DNA of 64,000 nt from Ornithinibacillus sp. 4-3 (GCF_040958695.1 NZ_CP162599.1:3258001-3322000), one strand, 5' to 3'. Numbered from the stretch's first letter, positions 1 through 9,079 are shown. Notes: generated by a model from the sequence alone, not told the origin. Program-made: numbers and translations.

Positions 1-593
1 TCAAGCTTTAAAAGACGTATCCATTTCCTCACCGTTTCATCTACATCATGTACTGCTAATAATACTTCTTTTAATAGGTAGTCTTCTTCATGTGGAGCAA
101 TAATCCCCTTGCTTGTTAATTCGTCTTTTCTCTCTTCTTCTGCCTCATCCCATTGAATAATATAAGGCATTTCTAATGTAGCATCATCCGTGCCTACATA
201 TAATAATTGCCAAGTGACTTCTGATCCATCTGGACGTTTTCGCGCGCGCTTCATTGGCCCGTTTACTGTTAATCCTTCTGCCTTGAAATGCGCTGCCGCT
301 CGCTTGATATCATTAGTGCTGACAACTAAACGAGAGAAGCCCTCTGCGAAATCATCATTAATAATGGATTGCATCAATGTATGTGGTAAATGGTTGATCT
401 TCGTAAAAACTTCTTTATCTTCTACACCAAAAAACTCGATATAAGATAAATCAAAATAACTTAATATATTATAAGAACCTAAATCAGGATGCTTCCCACC
501 CATCACAGCATGAATTCCTTGCTCTTTTAGAAAAGGTATTGCCTGCTTTGGTTCATTCATATAATGTACAACATGATCAAATGTAAAATGCAT
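1..593 (-). CDS. VOC / glyoxalase-like domain protein (3' end outside window)
   Basis: I translated 197 codons by hand; no stop is reached before the window edge. The protein starts MHFTFDHVVHYMNEP and has the look of a glyoxalase-like VOC domain: an N-terminal F-D-H-V-V-H-Y metal-ligand strand, a Y-I-E-F-F strand near residue 55 and a second half-domain with R-L-V-V-S-T near residue 85. The ATG at 593 has GAGGTG 7 nt upstream. It follows the M20 hydrolase gene with a gap of only about 17 nt, so it is probably co-transcribed. Cytosolic, no signal peptide. Substrate unknown; VOC proteins range from glyoxalases to dioxygenases and resistance proteins. Confidence 0.75.
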   Translation of the reverse strand, partial: MHFTFDHVVHYMNEPKQAIPFLKEQGIHAVMGGKHPDLGSYNILSYFDLSYIEFFGVEDKEVFTKINHLPHTLMQSIINDDFAEGFSRLVVSTNDIKRAAAHFKAEGLTVNGPMKRARKRPDGSEVTWQLLYVGTDDATLEMPYIIQWDEAEEERKDELTSKGIIAPHEEDYLLKEVLLAVHDVDETVRKWIRLLKL

Positions 594-610
594 ATAGGGC
601 ACCTCTCAAC

Positions 611-2032
611 TTAATTCTTTGGTTCCACACCATCCGGAATTGGACAAGTATATGGATTTTGCTTTCTAAACAAATCAAACTCTTGCTTCACTGTAGCTAA
701 TGCTTTCTCATTTTCAAACAAACGAATACCTGTTAGTGCTAGCGCTTCTGCCGCTCTCAGCATTCCTTTATTCGCAAAGTCACTTAGTCCTTGTGCTGTC
801 ATTTGCCATGTATGTAACGCCGTACCAATGGCTGCTGTAGCAGTAGTAACCTTCGCTGTAGGAACGACCCAGCTCACATCTGATAAATCCGTTGAACCAA
901 ATAATATTTCCTCGGATTCTACATAAGGAGCGATAAAGTCCGTTAAATATTTCCCTTCTAAATCACTTCCATCTCCTGTATAACCGAATCCTTTCATTCC
1001 TTGTATGTATCCTTGTTGCTCAGCTTCTGTCAAAGTATTCCATACATCCTTTGCAAAATCATTATCTGCTTCTGTAATTTCCACAGTTTCAGTTTTCTCT
1101 AAACTGTTATATAATATCTTTTCTAAAGCACGATTTGGAATGTACTCCGAACAAGCATTATGGAAGTTAATCGACAATTCTGTTTCTGTCATTATTGCTG
1201 CACCTTCAGCAACCTTACAAACACGTTCATAAATATGTTGCACTTGAGTACTCTTTGGAGCACGAATCATATATAATACTTCAGCTGTATCTTGAACCAC
1301 ATTCGGCGAAACCCCACCTGTATCTGTCACCGCATAATGCATGCGCGCTTCTGATGTAATATGCTCTCTTAAATAATTAGCCCCAACATTCATAATCTCT
1401 ACTGCGTCTAGTGCACTTCTTCCTAATTCAGGTGAGATTGCTGCATGAGAGGAAGTTCCTTTAAATTTAAATTTTACCTGACAATAAGCCAAGCTCGTTA
1501 GACTCATAATTCCATTTACTGAAGATGGATGCCAGGTTAACGCAGCATCTACTCCGTTAAACAAACCATCACGTACCATAAATGTTTTTCCAGATCCGCC
1601 TTCTTCTGCAGGACAACCAAAATATTTAACTGTTCCAGGTAGATTATTTTCTTGCAAGTATTTTTTTACTGCACAAGCAGCAGCAAATGCTCCTGTTCCT
1701 AATAAATTATGACCACAGGCATGTCCAGCTTTCTCTGATCTTTCATATGCTAAATTAAATGCTTCTTGATTCAATCCTGGTAATGCATCATATTCACCGA
1801 TAAATCCGATAACTGGAGAGCCGCTTCCATATGTTGCTATAAACGCTGTTTCCATATTTGCCACATTGCGCTCCACTGTAAAACCAGCTTCCTCACATTG
1901 TTTTGCTAAATAATCAGAGGATATAAATTCCGCAAATTTTGTTTCTGGATTTTCAAAAATAAACTTACTAATGTCTTTAAACTTTTCCTGATTGTCATTT
2001 AGAAAATGCCTCACATCTTTTTGCGATGTCAT
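611..2032 (-). CDS. M20 family amidohydrolase, AbgB-like
   Basis: Zinc-dependent hydrolase of the M20D type. The N-terminal half carries G-E-Y-D-A-L-P-G and G-H-A-C-G-H-N (metal ligands), then A-E-E-G-G-S-G-K. A long C-terminal half ends in P-D-G-V-E-P-K-N. The length (473 aa) and the GEYDALPG and TWHPSSVN blocks match p-aminobenzoyl-glutamate hydrolase subunit B-like proteins, which cleave N-acyl or aroyl-glutamate and similar dipeptides. No signal peptide, so it acts in the cytosol. The ATG at 2032 is chosen because GAGGGA sits 5-6 nt upstream; an in-frame TTG lies one codon earlier. It lies downstream of an SBP gene, with a hairpin between them. Exact substrate is not predictable. Confidence 0.85.
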   Translation of the reverse strand: MTSQKDVRHFLNDNQEKFKDISKFIFENPETKFAEFISSDYLAKQCEEAGFTVERNVANMETAFIATYGSGSPVIGFIGEYDALPGLNQEAFNLAYERSEKAGHACGHNLLGTGAFAAACAVKKYLQENNLPGTVKYFGCPAEEGGSGKTFMVRDGLFNGVDAALTWHPSSVNGIMSLTSLAYCQVKFKFKGTSSHAAISPELGRSALDAVEIMNVGANYLREHITSEARMHYAVTDTGGVSPNVVQDTAEVLYMIRAPKSTQVQHIYERVCKVAEGAAIMTETELSINFHNACSEYIPNRALEKILYNSLEKTETVEITEADNDFAKDVWNTLTEAEQQGYIQGMKGFGYTGDGSDLEGKYLTDFIAPYVESEEILFGSTDLSDVSWVVPTAKVTTATAAIGTALHTWQMTAQGLSDFANKGMLRAAEALALTGIRLFENEKALATVKQEFDLFRKQNPYTCPIPDGVEPKN

Positions 2033-2061
2033 CAAATCCCTCTTTTCTTAAACCAATATAG

Positions 2062-2103
2062 GATATAAGTCGCTCCCCTCAAGCTTGGAAAGCGACTTAT
2101 ATC
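2062..2103 (-). promoter_or_regulatory. Intergenic hairpin between SBP and M20 hydrolase genes
   Basis: A perfect 13-bp stem (GATATAAGTCGCT and its complement) closes a 16-nt loop. Read in the gene direction it is followed by CCTATATTGG, not a U-run. It is therefore more likely a 3'-end stabilising or processing hairpin, or a weak attenuator, than a full terminator. Equivalent elements lie between other SBP/enzyme pairs in this window. Confidence 0.6.
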
Positions 2104-2123
2104 TCTGACCTATTTCTAAAACT

Positions 2124-3698
2124 TTATTCTGTGACACTCACATTCCAAAAAATCGGACCTGAAAATGCTGTCATTCCTTCAACATTACTTCTTGCAGCAT
2201 CAAAACGATTATTACCACCTAATTGAACAACTGGTAAAAGTTCTTCCCAAGCATAAAGCTGTAACTCATCCCAAAGTTCTTGAGCTTCTTCTAAAGTTGT
2301 TGCCGTTTCAATTTCTGACATTAAATCAGTAACTTTTGAATCGTCAAAGCCTGCACCCCATGTCGGACTTAAAACAACTAATTGTGGTGGAGTACTTACC
2401 GTTTGTGATGAAGAAACAAATATATCCCACTCATTTGTTGCATTTGACTGCATCTCTAATGCAGTTGGCCAATCGTAAATCTCTAAAGATGCATTCATAC
2501 CAATATTCTTCAATTGCTCTTGCACAACTACTCCAATATTATATAAGTGATCATAATCTCTTGTCGTTAAAATTCTTACTTCTTCTCCATTATAACCAGC
2601 TTCTTCTAATATTTCTTGTGCTTTTTCAGGATCATTCTGATTATAATATTCACTTCCAGCTGTGCTAGCCCAATTCGTTAATGCGACATCCATATATCCT
2701 GAATCTAGCCAATATAAATCTGGATTATGAAAAGCCGCTAACATAATCTCTTCACTATCTAAAGCAGTATTAATTGCTTCACGTATTTTAAAATCTGATG
2801 CAACACCTTCTACTGTGTTAAAAGCAATTAAATCATTTGCAGAAGGTGAAATAACTGCTTGTAAATCTGGGTTTTCTAATAGTTCCTCATAGTAATCAAA
2901 TGACAGACCATATGCAAAATCATATTCACCTGTCTGTAATCCTGCTAGACGTGTCGTTGTATCTTGAACAATATGGAAGTATAAGTCTTCAAACAATACT
3001 TCCTTCTTTCCAATTAGTCCATCCGCTTCTCCCTCAGCAGATTGGTAGTCAGCAAATTTTTTCAAATGAATATATTGATCTTGTCTCCATTCTTCAAATT
3101 GAAAAGGCCCTGTCCCAATGTATTCTTCGACACCTTCATCTGGAGCAGCTTCCACTATTTCTTTAGGCATAATTGCTGCAGATTGCTTAGATGAAGCCAA
3201 AGTATCTAAAGTTAATGCGGAAGGTTGTTTCAGTTCCAACACAACCTTATAATCATCTTCCGCTGTCCATGTTGCACCATCAAAAATATTTCCAGTAATC
3301 GAGGATTTTTCTAGCCAACGATTCATTGATGCTACAACATCCTCTGCCACCATTTCTTTATCATTATGAAACATTACACCTTCTCGCAAATGGAAAGTGT
3401 ACACCTTACCATCATCACTCACTTCTATTTCTTCTGCTAATTGTGGCACAGCCTGATAATCAGAATCTGTTGATACCAATGTTTCAAAAATTAAACGGCC
3501 AATATCACGCGTTACTGATGCTGTACTAATTGGCTGATCGAGTGTTGGAGGCTGCGAGTTTAATGCGACATTAAAAACTTCCTTTTTCTCTTCACTTGGA
3601 TTGCCGTTATTATCTTCTTCTGTATTTGAACTACAACCTACTAATGCGACTATACCTACCAGGAAAATTAATGTGACTATACACTTAAATTTTTTCAT
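2124..3698 (-). CDS. Peptide-type ABC transporter substrate-binding lipoprotein (SBP 1)
   Basis: 524 aa, SBP_bac_5 (OppA/DppA) family. A lipoprotein signal peptide ends in lipobox L-V-G-C with Cys22, followed by an acidic linker. Family blocks seen: PPTLDQPISTASVTRD near residue 50, LREGVMFHNDKEM, DVVASMNRWLE, EYIGTGPFQFEEWRQDQYIH, TRLAGLQTGEYD and a C-terminal GPIFWNVSV. It captures a peptide-like or nickel/peptide-type ligand outside the membrane; no permease or ATPase gene is adjacent. It belongs to the TLDQP subgroup with the SBPs at 3895 and 58308. A minus-strand extended -10 (TGATATACT) lies about 45 nt upstream of the start. GGAG lies upstream of ATG 3698. Confidence 0.9.
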   Translation of the reverse strand: MKKFKCIVTLIFLVGIVALVGCSSNTEEDNNGNPSEEKKEVFNVALNSQPPTLDQPISTASVTRDIGRLIFETLVSTDSDYQAVPQLAEEIEVSDDGKVYTFHLREGVMFHNDKEMVAEDVVASMNRWLEKSSITGNIFDGATWTAEDDYKVVLELKQPSALTLDTLASSKQSAAIMPKEIVEAAPDEGVEEYIGTGPFQFEEWRQDQYIHLKKFADYQSAEGEADGLIGKKEVLFEDLYFHIVQDTTTRLAGLQTGEYDFAYGLSFDYYEELLENPDLQAVISPSANDLIAFNTVEGVASDFKIREAINTALDSEEIMLAAFHNPDLYWLDSGYMDVALTNWASTAGSEYYNQNDPEKAQEILEEAGYNGEEVRILTTRDYDHLYNIGVVVQEQLKNIGMNASLEIYDWPTALEMQSNATNEWDIFVSSSQTVSTPPQLVVLSPTWGAGFDDSKVTDLMSEIETATTLEEAQELWDELQLYAWEELLPVVQLGGNNRFDAARSNVEGMTAFSGPIFWNVSVTE

Positions 3699-3840
3699 TT
3701 TTGTACGCTCCTAATTGTGATAATTTATGTGTAAAACAAATCTCAAAACAGTATATCATACATTTCCGACAAAATAACTATGAATTGCTTTTGTTTTATT
3801 TTTTTAGATAATGGTAGATATATTTTATGAATTGGCTTAA

Positions 3841-3881
3841 AAAACATGCAGTAGGTATCAAGAATACTCTCCCACTGCATG
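3841..3881 (-). terminator. Rho-independent terminator of SBP 2
   Basis: Inverted arms 3845-3855 and 3871-3881 (CATGCAGT core, one mismatch). In the minus direction they are followed by TTTTTTAAG. It ends the operon of the TPP enzyme and SBP 2. Confidence 0.75.
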
Positions 3882-3894
3882 AAATATTATTTTA

Positions 3895-5475
3895 TCAATT
3901 TTCGATCGTTGCATTCCAGAAGATTGGACCTGTTAATGTTTCGATTCCTTGCACCTTATTGTTAGCTCCATATAAATTATTATAACCGCCTAACATTGTT
4001 ATAGGTAAATGCTCTTCCCAAGCATATTGTTGTAATTCCTCCCATAACACTTGTGCCTCTTCTAAGGTAGATGCATCTTCAATTTGATCTTTTAACCCTA
4101 AAATAGTTTCGTTTCTCTTTCCACCTGCAAACGATGGACTAATATACAATAGTTGCGAAGGTGTAGTTACTATGGATGAACCGATAACAGAAGCATCCCA
4201 TTCAGTTGGTTGCTCTTGCTTCTCTAATAAAGTTGGCCAGTCATATATTTCTAATTTCACATTGACACCAATTGCTTTTAGTTGTTCTTCCATCACTACC
4301 GCAATATTATAAAATTGAGGATAATCTCTTGTTGTTAATACCCGTAATTCTTCGTTATTGTAATCAGATTCTTCTAATAATTGTTTAGCTTTATCTAGAT
4401 CATGTTGGTTATAGAATTCTTTACCTGCATCAGTAGCCCAGTTAGTTACCGTTTTGGTCATATAACTCGGGTGCAGCCAGTATAAATCTTCATCAACAAA
4501 TGCTGCAAACATCATTTGTTCTACATCATACGCAGCATTTAGTGCTTGTCTGAATTTTAGATTCGATGAAATTCCTTCATTTTCATTATATACAATTAAT
4601 GTTTCCCCATAAGTATCAAATACCGGATAAACATTCGTCTCATTTTTCAATTGATCATAGCTATCAAATGGCACTGTATAAATAAGGTCATATTCACCTG
4701 TTTGTAAACCCGTATATCTCGTAGAAGAATCTGTTACGATATAAAGATAAATATCATCTATATTAGCAATTTTTTCTCCTGCTAAACCATCTGCAGGTTC
4801 ATCTACAGGTTGATAATCTTCATTTTTTGTAAAGTGAATATACTGATCTTGTTTCCAATCTACGAACTTGTACGGGCCCGTACCAATATATTCTTTTACT
4901 CCATCAGCATCTGCTTCATCTACAATTTCTTTTGGCATAATTGCAGCTGCCATTTTTTGAGATGCCATTGTGTCTAGTACAAACACAGATGGAGATTCTA
5001 ATTGAAGCACAACAGTATAATCACCATCAGCTTCCCAGGTTGCTCCCTCAAACATTGAACCAGTCACAGAAGATTTTTCTACCCATCTCTCCATGGAAGC
5101 GATTACATCTTCGGCCAGCATTTCATCACCATTATGAAATTTAACTCCCTCTCGTAATTTAAATGTATAAATCTTATTATCATCACTAACGTCTACAGAT
5201 TCCGCTAACATCGGAACAGCCTTATACTCAGAATCTGTAGTAACCAATGTTTCATACATTAATCTCGCCGCATCACGTGTTACTGTCGCTGTACTTGTCG
5301 GTTGATCCAGTGTTGGAGGCTGCGTTGGTAAAGCAACCTTCAATACTGAATTCTCCGACTGATTTCCACTTTCTTCATTTTCATCTGTAGCTCCTGAAGG
5401 ATTACTCGAACTACATCCAACCACCATTAATAATGCAGATATTAAAACTGCAAGGAACGGAATCAGTCTTTTCAT
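3895..5475 (-). CDS. Peptide-type ABC transporter substrate-binding lipoprotein (SBP 2)
   Basis: 526 aa from the chosen start. Signal peptide MKRLIPFLAVLISALLMV, lipobox V-V-G-C with Cys21, then an Asn/Ser/Glu-rich linker. SBP_bac_5 blocks: PPTLDQPTSTATVTRDAARL, KLREGVKFHNGDEM, DVIASMERW, EYIGTGPYKFVDWKQDQYIH, C-terminal GPIFWNATIEN. ATG 5475 is preferred over the in-frame ATG at 5493 because GGGGAG lies 6 nt before it and the longer form would put acidic residues before the signal peptide. The TPP-enzyme stop is 32 nt upstream, so the two are one operon, likely under the CodY-like site at 7322. Closest in-window relatives are SBP 1 and the one at 58308. Confidence 0.9.
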   Translation of the reverse strand: MKRLIPFLAVLISALLMVVGCSSSNPSGATDENEESGNQSENSVLKVALPTQPPTLDQPTSTATVTRDAARLMYETLVTTDSEYKAVPMLAESVDVSDDNKIYTFKLREGVKFHNGDEMLAEDVIASMERWVEKSSVTGSMFEGATWEADGDYTVVLQLESPSVFVLDTMASQKMAAAIMPKEIVDEADADGVKEYIGTGPYKFVDWKQDQYIHFTKNEDYQPVDEPADGLAGEKIANIDDIYLYIVTDSSTRYTGLQTGEYDLIYTVPFDSYDQLKNETNVYPVFDTYGETLIVYNENEGISSNLKFRQALNAAYDVEQMMFAAFVDEDLYWLHPSYMTKTVTNWATDAGKEFYNQHDLDKAKQLLEESDYNNEELRVLTTRDYPQFYNIAVVMEEQLKAIGVNVKLEIYDWPTLLEKQEQPTEWDASVIGSSIVTTPSQLLYISPSFAGGKRNETILGLKDQIEDASTLEEAQVLWEELQQYAWEEHLPITMLGGYNNLYGANNKVQGIETLTGPIFWNATIEN

Positions 5476-5507
5476 TTCTATCTCCCCTATCAAATATAAG
5501 CCGATTC

Positions 5508-7232
5508 TTAATAAGTAAGTGCTTTACGATCTTTCGGATCAATCTTACTGTCTGTACGCCAATTTGTTACTGGAGGAACAATATCCGTAATCGGATCAAT
5601 TAATGCATTTAAAAATACTGGACCATCTTGCTCTATTGCCCATTTAATTCCTTCTTCTAATTTTTCATCACTATCAATTGTTATACTCTTAATTCCAAAC
5701 CCTTCTGCAATTTTTTCTCCATCAATTGCCGCGAAGTCTACCGCAATATATTTCTCATCATAATAAAGCTGATGAAGCTTTTTAATCCATCCATAACTAT
5801 TATTTTGGAATAAGATGAACACGATTGATAGATTCAATCTTTTCGCTGTCTCTAATTCTCCAACAGACATTGCAAAGCTTCCATCTCCAAACAAAGAAAA
5901 TACCTTTGAATCAGGACTAGCAACTTTAGCACCAATTGATGCAGAAAGCGCATAACCTAGGTTCCCATGTCCACGATCAAATACAACTGTTCTTCCTGCT
6001 TTTTTCGTCTTAAAGTTTGATGCCATGTATGGATTTTGTGTACCAGCATCCATAACGAAAACAGAATTATCATCTGCTTGCTTATCTAGTTGATCAACAA
6101 TTTTCGCTGCATTCACAAAGTTTGTAGAAGCATTCACCTCTTCAGCAACACGCGCAAATTTTTCTTCCACACTTTTCTGGTACTGTGCTGTCCATGCTTG
6201 TAAATCCTGTTTGAAATCCTTACCAGAATTCTCCACACATTTATTTAGTTCTTTTAAGAACAAGTTGACATCACACATTAACGCTACTTCTGTTGGAATA
6301 TTTAAATCAAGCATTTCTTCACTAATATCAACTTGAACAACCTTTGGATTACTTTTGAAAATTGTTTTTGCTACCGTTGTTACATTATTCAATTTCGAAC
6401 CGAGGACTAGTATGAAATCAGATTCTTTAATAACGTCATTTGTTTCATCTGTTCCGCCGTTCACTCCAATTACACCTACTGCATGTGGTGAAGTTTCAGC
6501 TACACTTCCTTTTCCATTAATCGATGTAACAACAGGAATCGCATTGTCATTCATAAATTTCTCTAGCTCTTCATAAGCTTTTGATAAATGAACACCACCG
6601 CCAGCTAAAACAATCGGACGTTTTGCCTGAGCTAATAATTGGTATACCTTTTCAACTTCTTCCGCTGCCGGTGCATTTCTAAAGGAAATTTTACTAGTTG
6701 CCTGTAAATCTGCTGGCGCATAATCAAACTCCGCCTCATGGATATCTTCTGGAACAGAAATATGAATTGCTCCAGGTCTTCCACTTGTTGCAATACGAAA
6801 AGCCTTTTTAATCGTGTGTGGAACCTTCGAAGCTAATTTTAATGTCGTATTCCATTTAGTAACTGGTCTTAAGAAATCCTCTTGTCTTAGTTCTGTAAGT
6901 GCTCCTGTACCTTCACTGCTTCTAGAAATGTCTGAAGAGAAGCAAATAATAGGAATAGAAGATGAATTTGCTTCACTAAGTGCTGCTGCAACGTATAGTA
7001 CCCCTCCACCACTTGGTACATCAACAACACCTGGTTTACCTGAAACTCTTGCATACGTATCTGCCATATAACCTGCATGACGCTCGTCACGACAAGAGAT
7101 ATATTTAATTTGATCTTTATATTTCTCAAACGCATTATGGAAAGTCATACTTGTATCACCCGGGATACCAAAAACTACCTCTACATTATTCGCAATCAAT
7201 AATTCTACAATTGCATCTGCTGCTCTCATCAT
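5508..7232 (-). CDS. Thiamine-diphosphate enzyme, acetolactate-synthase-like
   Basis: 574 aa with the three-domain TPP layout. The N-terminal pyrimidine-binding domain has F-G-I-P-G-D-T and a conserved Glu in C-R-D-E-R-H-A-G-Y-M-A. A central Rossmann-like domain follows (A-G-G-G-V-H-L-S near residue 210). The C-terminal PP domain has G-D-G-S-F-A-M about 28 residues before N-N-S-Y-G-W, the Mg/ThDP motif. Related enzymes are acetolactate synthase, sulfoacetaldehyde acetyltransferase, glyoxylate carboligase and oxalyl-CoA decarboxylase; the specific reaction cannot be fixed here. No regulatory small subunit adjoins it, which argues for a catabolic rather than biosynthetic role. Start at tandem ATGs 7232/7229 behind AAGGAG. 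First gene of a unit with SBP 2. Confidence 0.8.
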   Translation of the reverse strand: MMRAADAIVELLIANNVEVVFGIPGDTSMTFHNAFEKYKDQIKYISCRDERHAGYMADTYARVSGKPGVVDVPSGGGVLYVAAALSEANSSSIPIICFSSDISRSSEGTGALTELRQEDFLRPVTKWNTTLKLASKVPHTIKKAFRIATSGRPGAIHISVPEDIHEAEFDYAPADLQATSKISFRNAPAAEEVEKVYQLLAQAKRPIVLAGGGVHLSKAYEELEKFMNDNAIPVVTSINGKGSVAETSPHAVGVIGVNGGTDETNDVIKESDFILVLGSKLNNVTTVAKTIFKSNPKVVQVDISEEMLDLNIPTEVALMCDVNLFLKELNKCVENSGKDFKQDLQAWTAQYQKSVEEKFARVAEEVNASTNFVNAAKIVDQLDKQADDNSVFVMDAGTQNPYMASNFKTKKAGRTVVFDRGHGNLGYALSASIGAKVASPDSKVFSLFGDGSFAMSVGELETAKRLNLSIVFILFQNNSYGWIKKLHQLYYDEKYIAVDFAAIDGEKIAEGFGIKSITIDSDEKLEEGIKWAIEQDGPVFLNALIDPITDIVPPVTNWRTDSKIDPKDRKALTY

Positions 7233-7321
7233 TCATTTCTCCTTTTATCCATTTTTTATTACAGACTAGCCACGCACCCTAAAATGTAGCTAACCAAAGT
7301 CTGACCGGTTTCATCCAATCA

Positions 7322-7336
7322 AATTTTCTGAATAAT
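7322..7336. promoter_or_regulatory. CodY-like box upstream of the TPP enzyme-SBP 2 operon
   Basis: AATTTTCTGAATAAT matches the CodY consensus AATTTTCWGAAAATT at 13 of 15 positions. It lies just downstream of the predicted transcription start of the minus-strand promoter at 7345-7373. That placement would let a bound repressor block initiation or early elongation. CodY repression of peptide uptake and branched-chain metabolism in rich medium is established in Bacillus; its use here is inference. Confidence 0.55.
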
Positions 7337-7344
7337 TAATGTTA

Positions 7345-7373
7345 ATCTTAACCAAGCAAATTGATAAAGTCAA
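7345..7373 (-). promoter_or_regulatory. Sigma-A-type promoter for the TPP enzyme-SBP 2 operon
   Basis: Minus strand: -35 TTGACT (7373-7368), 17-nt spacer, -10 TAAGAT (7350-7345). The untranslated leader is about 105 nt and contains the CodY-like box near its start. Confidence 0.65.
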
Positions 7374-7438
7374 TGACTTTTTACATTTTTACTTAAATAA
7401 ATTAAGTATCACTTCATTTTTATAAAGTAAAAAAGCCA

Positions 7439-7734
7439 TTTTGAAGCTGGGACAAAAGAATTTATTACTTAGCTAATCCAAACATAAATTGTGCAAATAA
7501 CCGCTTCGGAAATATACTTCGCTTTCCATGGGCGGCTGGAGAGCCTCCTCGTGCTGTGCACTGCGGGGTCTCACCTAGGCCTTCCTACCACGACGGGCAC
7601 GATGTCCTAGTGTCGGCGTTGGTCACAGGACGTGACCGACTTTAGCCGACGAGGAATCTACGTATATTTCCTACGCTTCACTTGAATATTGTTTGGATTT
7701 CAAGCTTAGTTTTCCTTTTGCCTCAGTCTCAAAA
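7439..7734. repeat. Dispersed intergenic repeat A, long imperfect palindrome
   Basis: A 296-bp non-coding block, clearly more GC-rich than its flanks. Outer 20-bp inverted ends (7439-7458 and 7715-7734) match at 16 positions. Inner arms also pair: AATCCAAACA near 7478 with its complement near 7695, and GGAAATATAC near 7508 with its complement near 7665. No protein-coding frame was seen. It resembles the large structured intergenic repeats common in alkaliphilic/halotolerant Bacillaceae; membership of a named family is from memory and untested. Confidence 0.65.
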
Positions 7735-7764
7735 CAGCTTACTTCATATTGCTTTCTTAGTTAT

Positions 7765-8844
7765 TTACTTTACAAAATCCATATTTCCCCATTTATCTAT
7801 GTTCTTCACAAGTGCTTCCAATAGTTTATAGGCAGTTTCGAAATCATTTAAGTCAGCTACCTCTACTGGAGAATGTGAATAGCGTCGAGCGATTACAATT
7901 GCTCCTGATAGCACCCCTTCTTTCACAAGATGAACTGCAGAAACATCTGAAGATCCATTCGCTGTTACGGACAACTGATATGGCAGATTTTCTTCTTTTG
8001 AGAAACGTACAAATAAATCTTTCATTTGATGTGCCATTATATTTCCATTTGCGGATTTTTGTCCTGCTGCTAACAGAGGAAAAACAGGGCCTTTCCCTAT
8101 TTCTACTGGATAAGAATCTACATCTGGTGTATCTCCACATGCAATCGTATCAATAACAATTGCATAATCTGGATTGACCTTGTAAGTAGAAACTTTTGCT
8201 CCACGTAAGCCTACCTCTTCTTGTGCAGTAACTACTCCAACAAGCTTCCCACTAAAATTACGTTCTTGTAGATTTTTAAATAACTCAATTAATAATAAAC
8301 AACAGCTTCTATTATCAATTGCCTTTCCACAAATTAAATCCGGGTTTGTAAAACGATCAATACCACTAATATATGTAACTGGATCACCAATGTTTATTCC
8401 CATTTCAATGACATCATCAAAAGATTTCGCACCAACATCTACATATAATTGATTCATTGGAGGTGCTGTGCGTTTTTCATCTGGCGCTTGATGATGCCCT
8501 GCCTTCACACCAACTACACCAAAATGCCCGTTAACTTCCACTTTACGCCCGATTAATAATGCTTCAGATACCCCACCAAGTCCTTCAATACGTAAGAATC
8601 CATCTTTTTCAATGGTGCTAACTAATGCACCAATTTCATCAGAGTGAGCACCTATCATAACGGTTGGACCAGGTTGATTACCTTCTAAATAAGCGTATAA
8701 GTTCCCCATATGATCAACTTCAACCTTATCAGCATGTGGTTTTATCAGCTCTACTAAACGCTTCACTACATGATATTCATGGCCTGGGGCTCCAGGAATT
8801 GCTGCTAATTCTTTCAAATCATTATAAAAGTTTTCTTTAAACAA
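7765..8844 (-). CDS. M42 family metallo-aminopeptidase (glutamyl aminopeptidase-like)
   Basis: 359 aa. M42 hallmarks: I-G-A-H-S-D-E-I-G (first His/Asp metal ligands), C-G-K-A-I-D-N-R-S (bridging Asp), A-Q-E-E-V-G-L-R-G-A (catalytic and metal-binding Glu pair), V-I-D-T (Asp) and a C-terminal R-R-Y-S-H-S-P-V-E (His). These form dodecameric cytosolic aminopeptidases that finish peptide degradation, often acting on acidic N-termini. TTG at 8844 is chosen because GGAG lies 7 nt before it. The in-frame ATG at 8853 directly abuts GGAG and would have no spacing. Single-gene unit, fitting with the window's peptide-use theme. Confidence 0.87.
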   Translation of the reverse strand: MFKENFYNDLKELAAIPGAPGHEYHVVKRLVELIKPHADKVEVDHMGNLYAYLEGNQPGPTVMIGAHSDEIGALVSTIEKDGFLRIEGLGGVSEALLIGRKVEVNGHFGVVGVKAGHHQAPDEKRTAPPMNQLYVDVGAKSFDDVIEMGINIGDPVTYISGIDRFTNPDLICGKAIDNRSCCLLLIELFKNLQERNFSGKLVGVVTAQEEVGLRGAKVSTYKVNPDYAIVIDTIACGDTPDVDSYPVEIGKGPVFPLLAAGQKSANGNIMAHQMKDLFVRFSKEENLPYQLSVTANGSSDVSAVHLVKEGVLSGAIVIARRYSHSPVEVADLNDFETAYKLLEALVKNIDKWGNMDFVK

Positions 8845-9019
8845 TATATTCATCTCCGTTCATTTTGGTGGGAATTTTTAGAATTTTCGTTTTTATTTTA
8901 ATATAATTAGAAATACATGTCAATTTTCGATATACTTCTATATTTAACTTATCAAGCAAAATTAACCTGTCGTAAGGGTATAGAAAATGTTGAGATTCAT
9001 TCATAGAATTATGCAGTTT

Positions 9020-9036
9020 ATTACATTTATATTACA
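9020..9036 (-). promoter_or_regulatory. WalR-type binding site upstream of the cell-wall endopeptidase gene
   Basis: Read on the minus strand the site is TGTAAT-N5-TGTAAT, an exact match to the WalR (YycF) direct-repeat consensus TGTWAH-N5-TGTWAH. It sits about 35 nt upstream of an extended -10 element. WalRK controls LysM-NlpC/P60 endopeptidases (lytE, cwlO) in Bacillus subtilis, the same class as the gene downstream. Confidence 0.6.
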
Positions 9037-9070
9037 AAAAAGATATGCGCTCTAATATTTTTATGAAAAA

Positions 9071-9079
9071 TGTTACAAT
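9071..9079 (+). promoter_or_regulatory. Extended -10 promoter of the endopeptidase gene
   Basis: TG-T-TACAAT, an extended -10 hexamer without a good -35, as expected for an activator-dependent promoter. A leader of roughly 130 nt separates it from the TTG start. The rest of the 8845-9214 gap is AT-rich with nothing else recognised. Confidence 0.45.

Noticed and set aside
190..444. Open frame on the plus strand inside the VOC gene
   Set aside because: It is antisense to a gene with a good binding site and family motifs, and has no such support itself.
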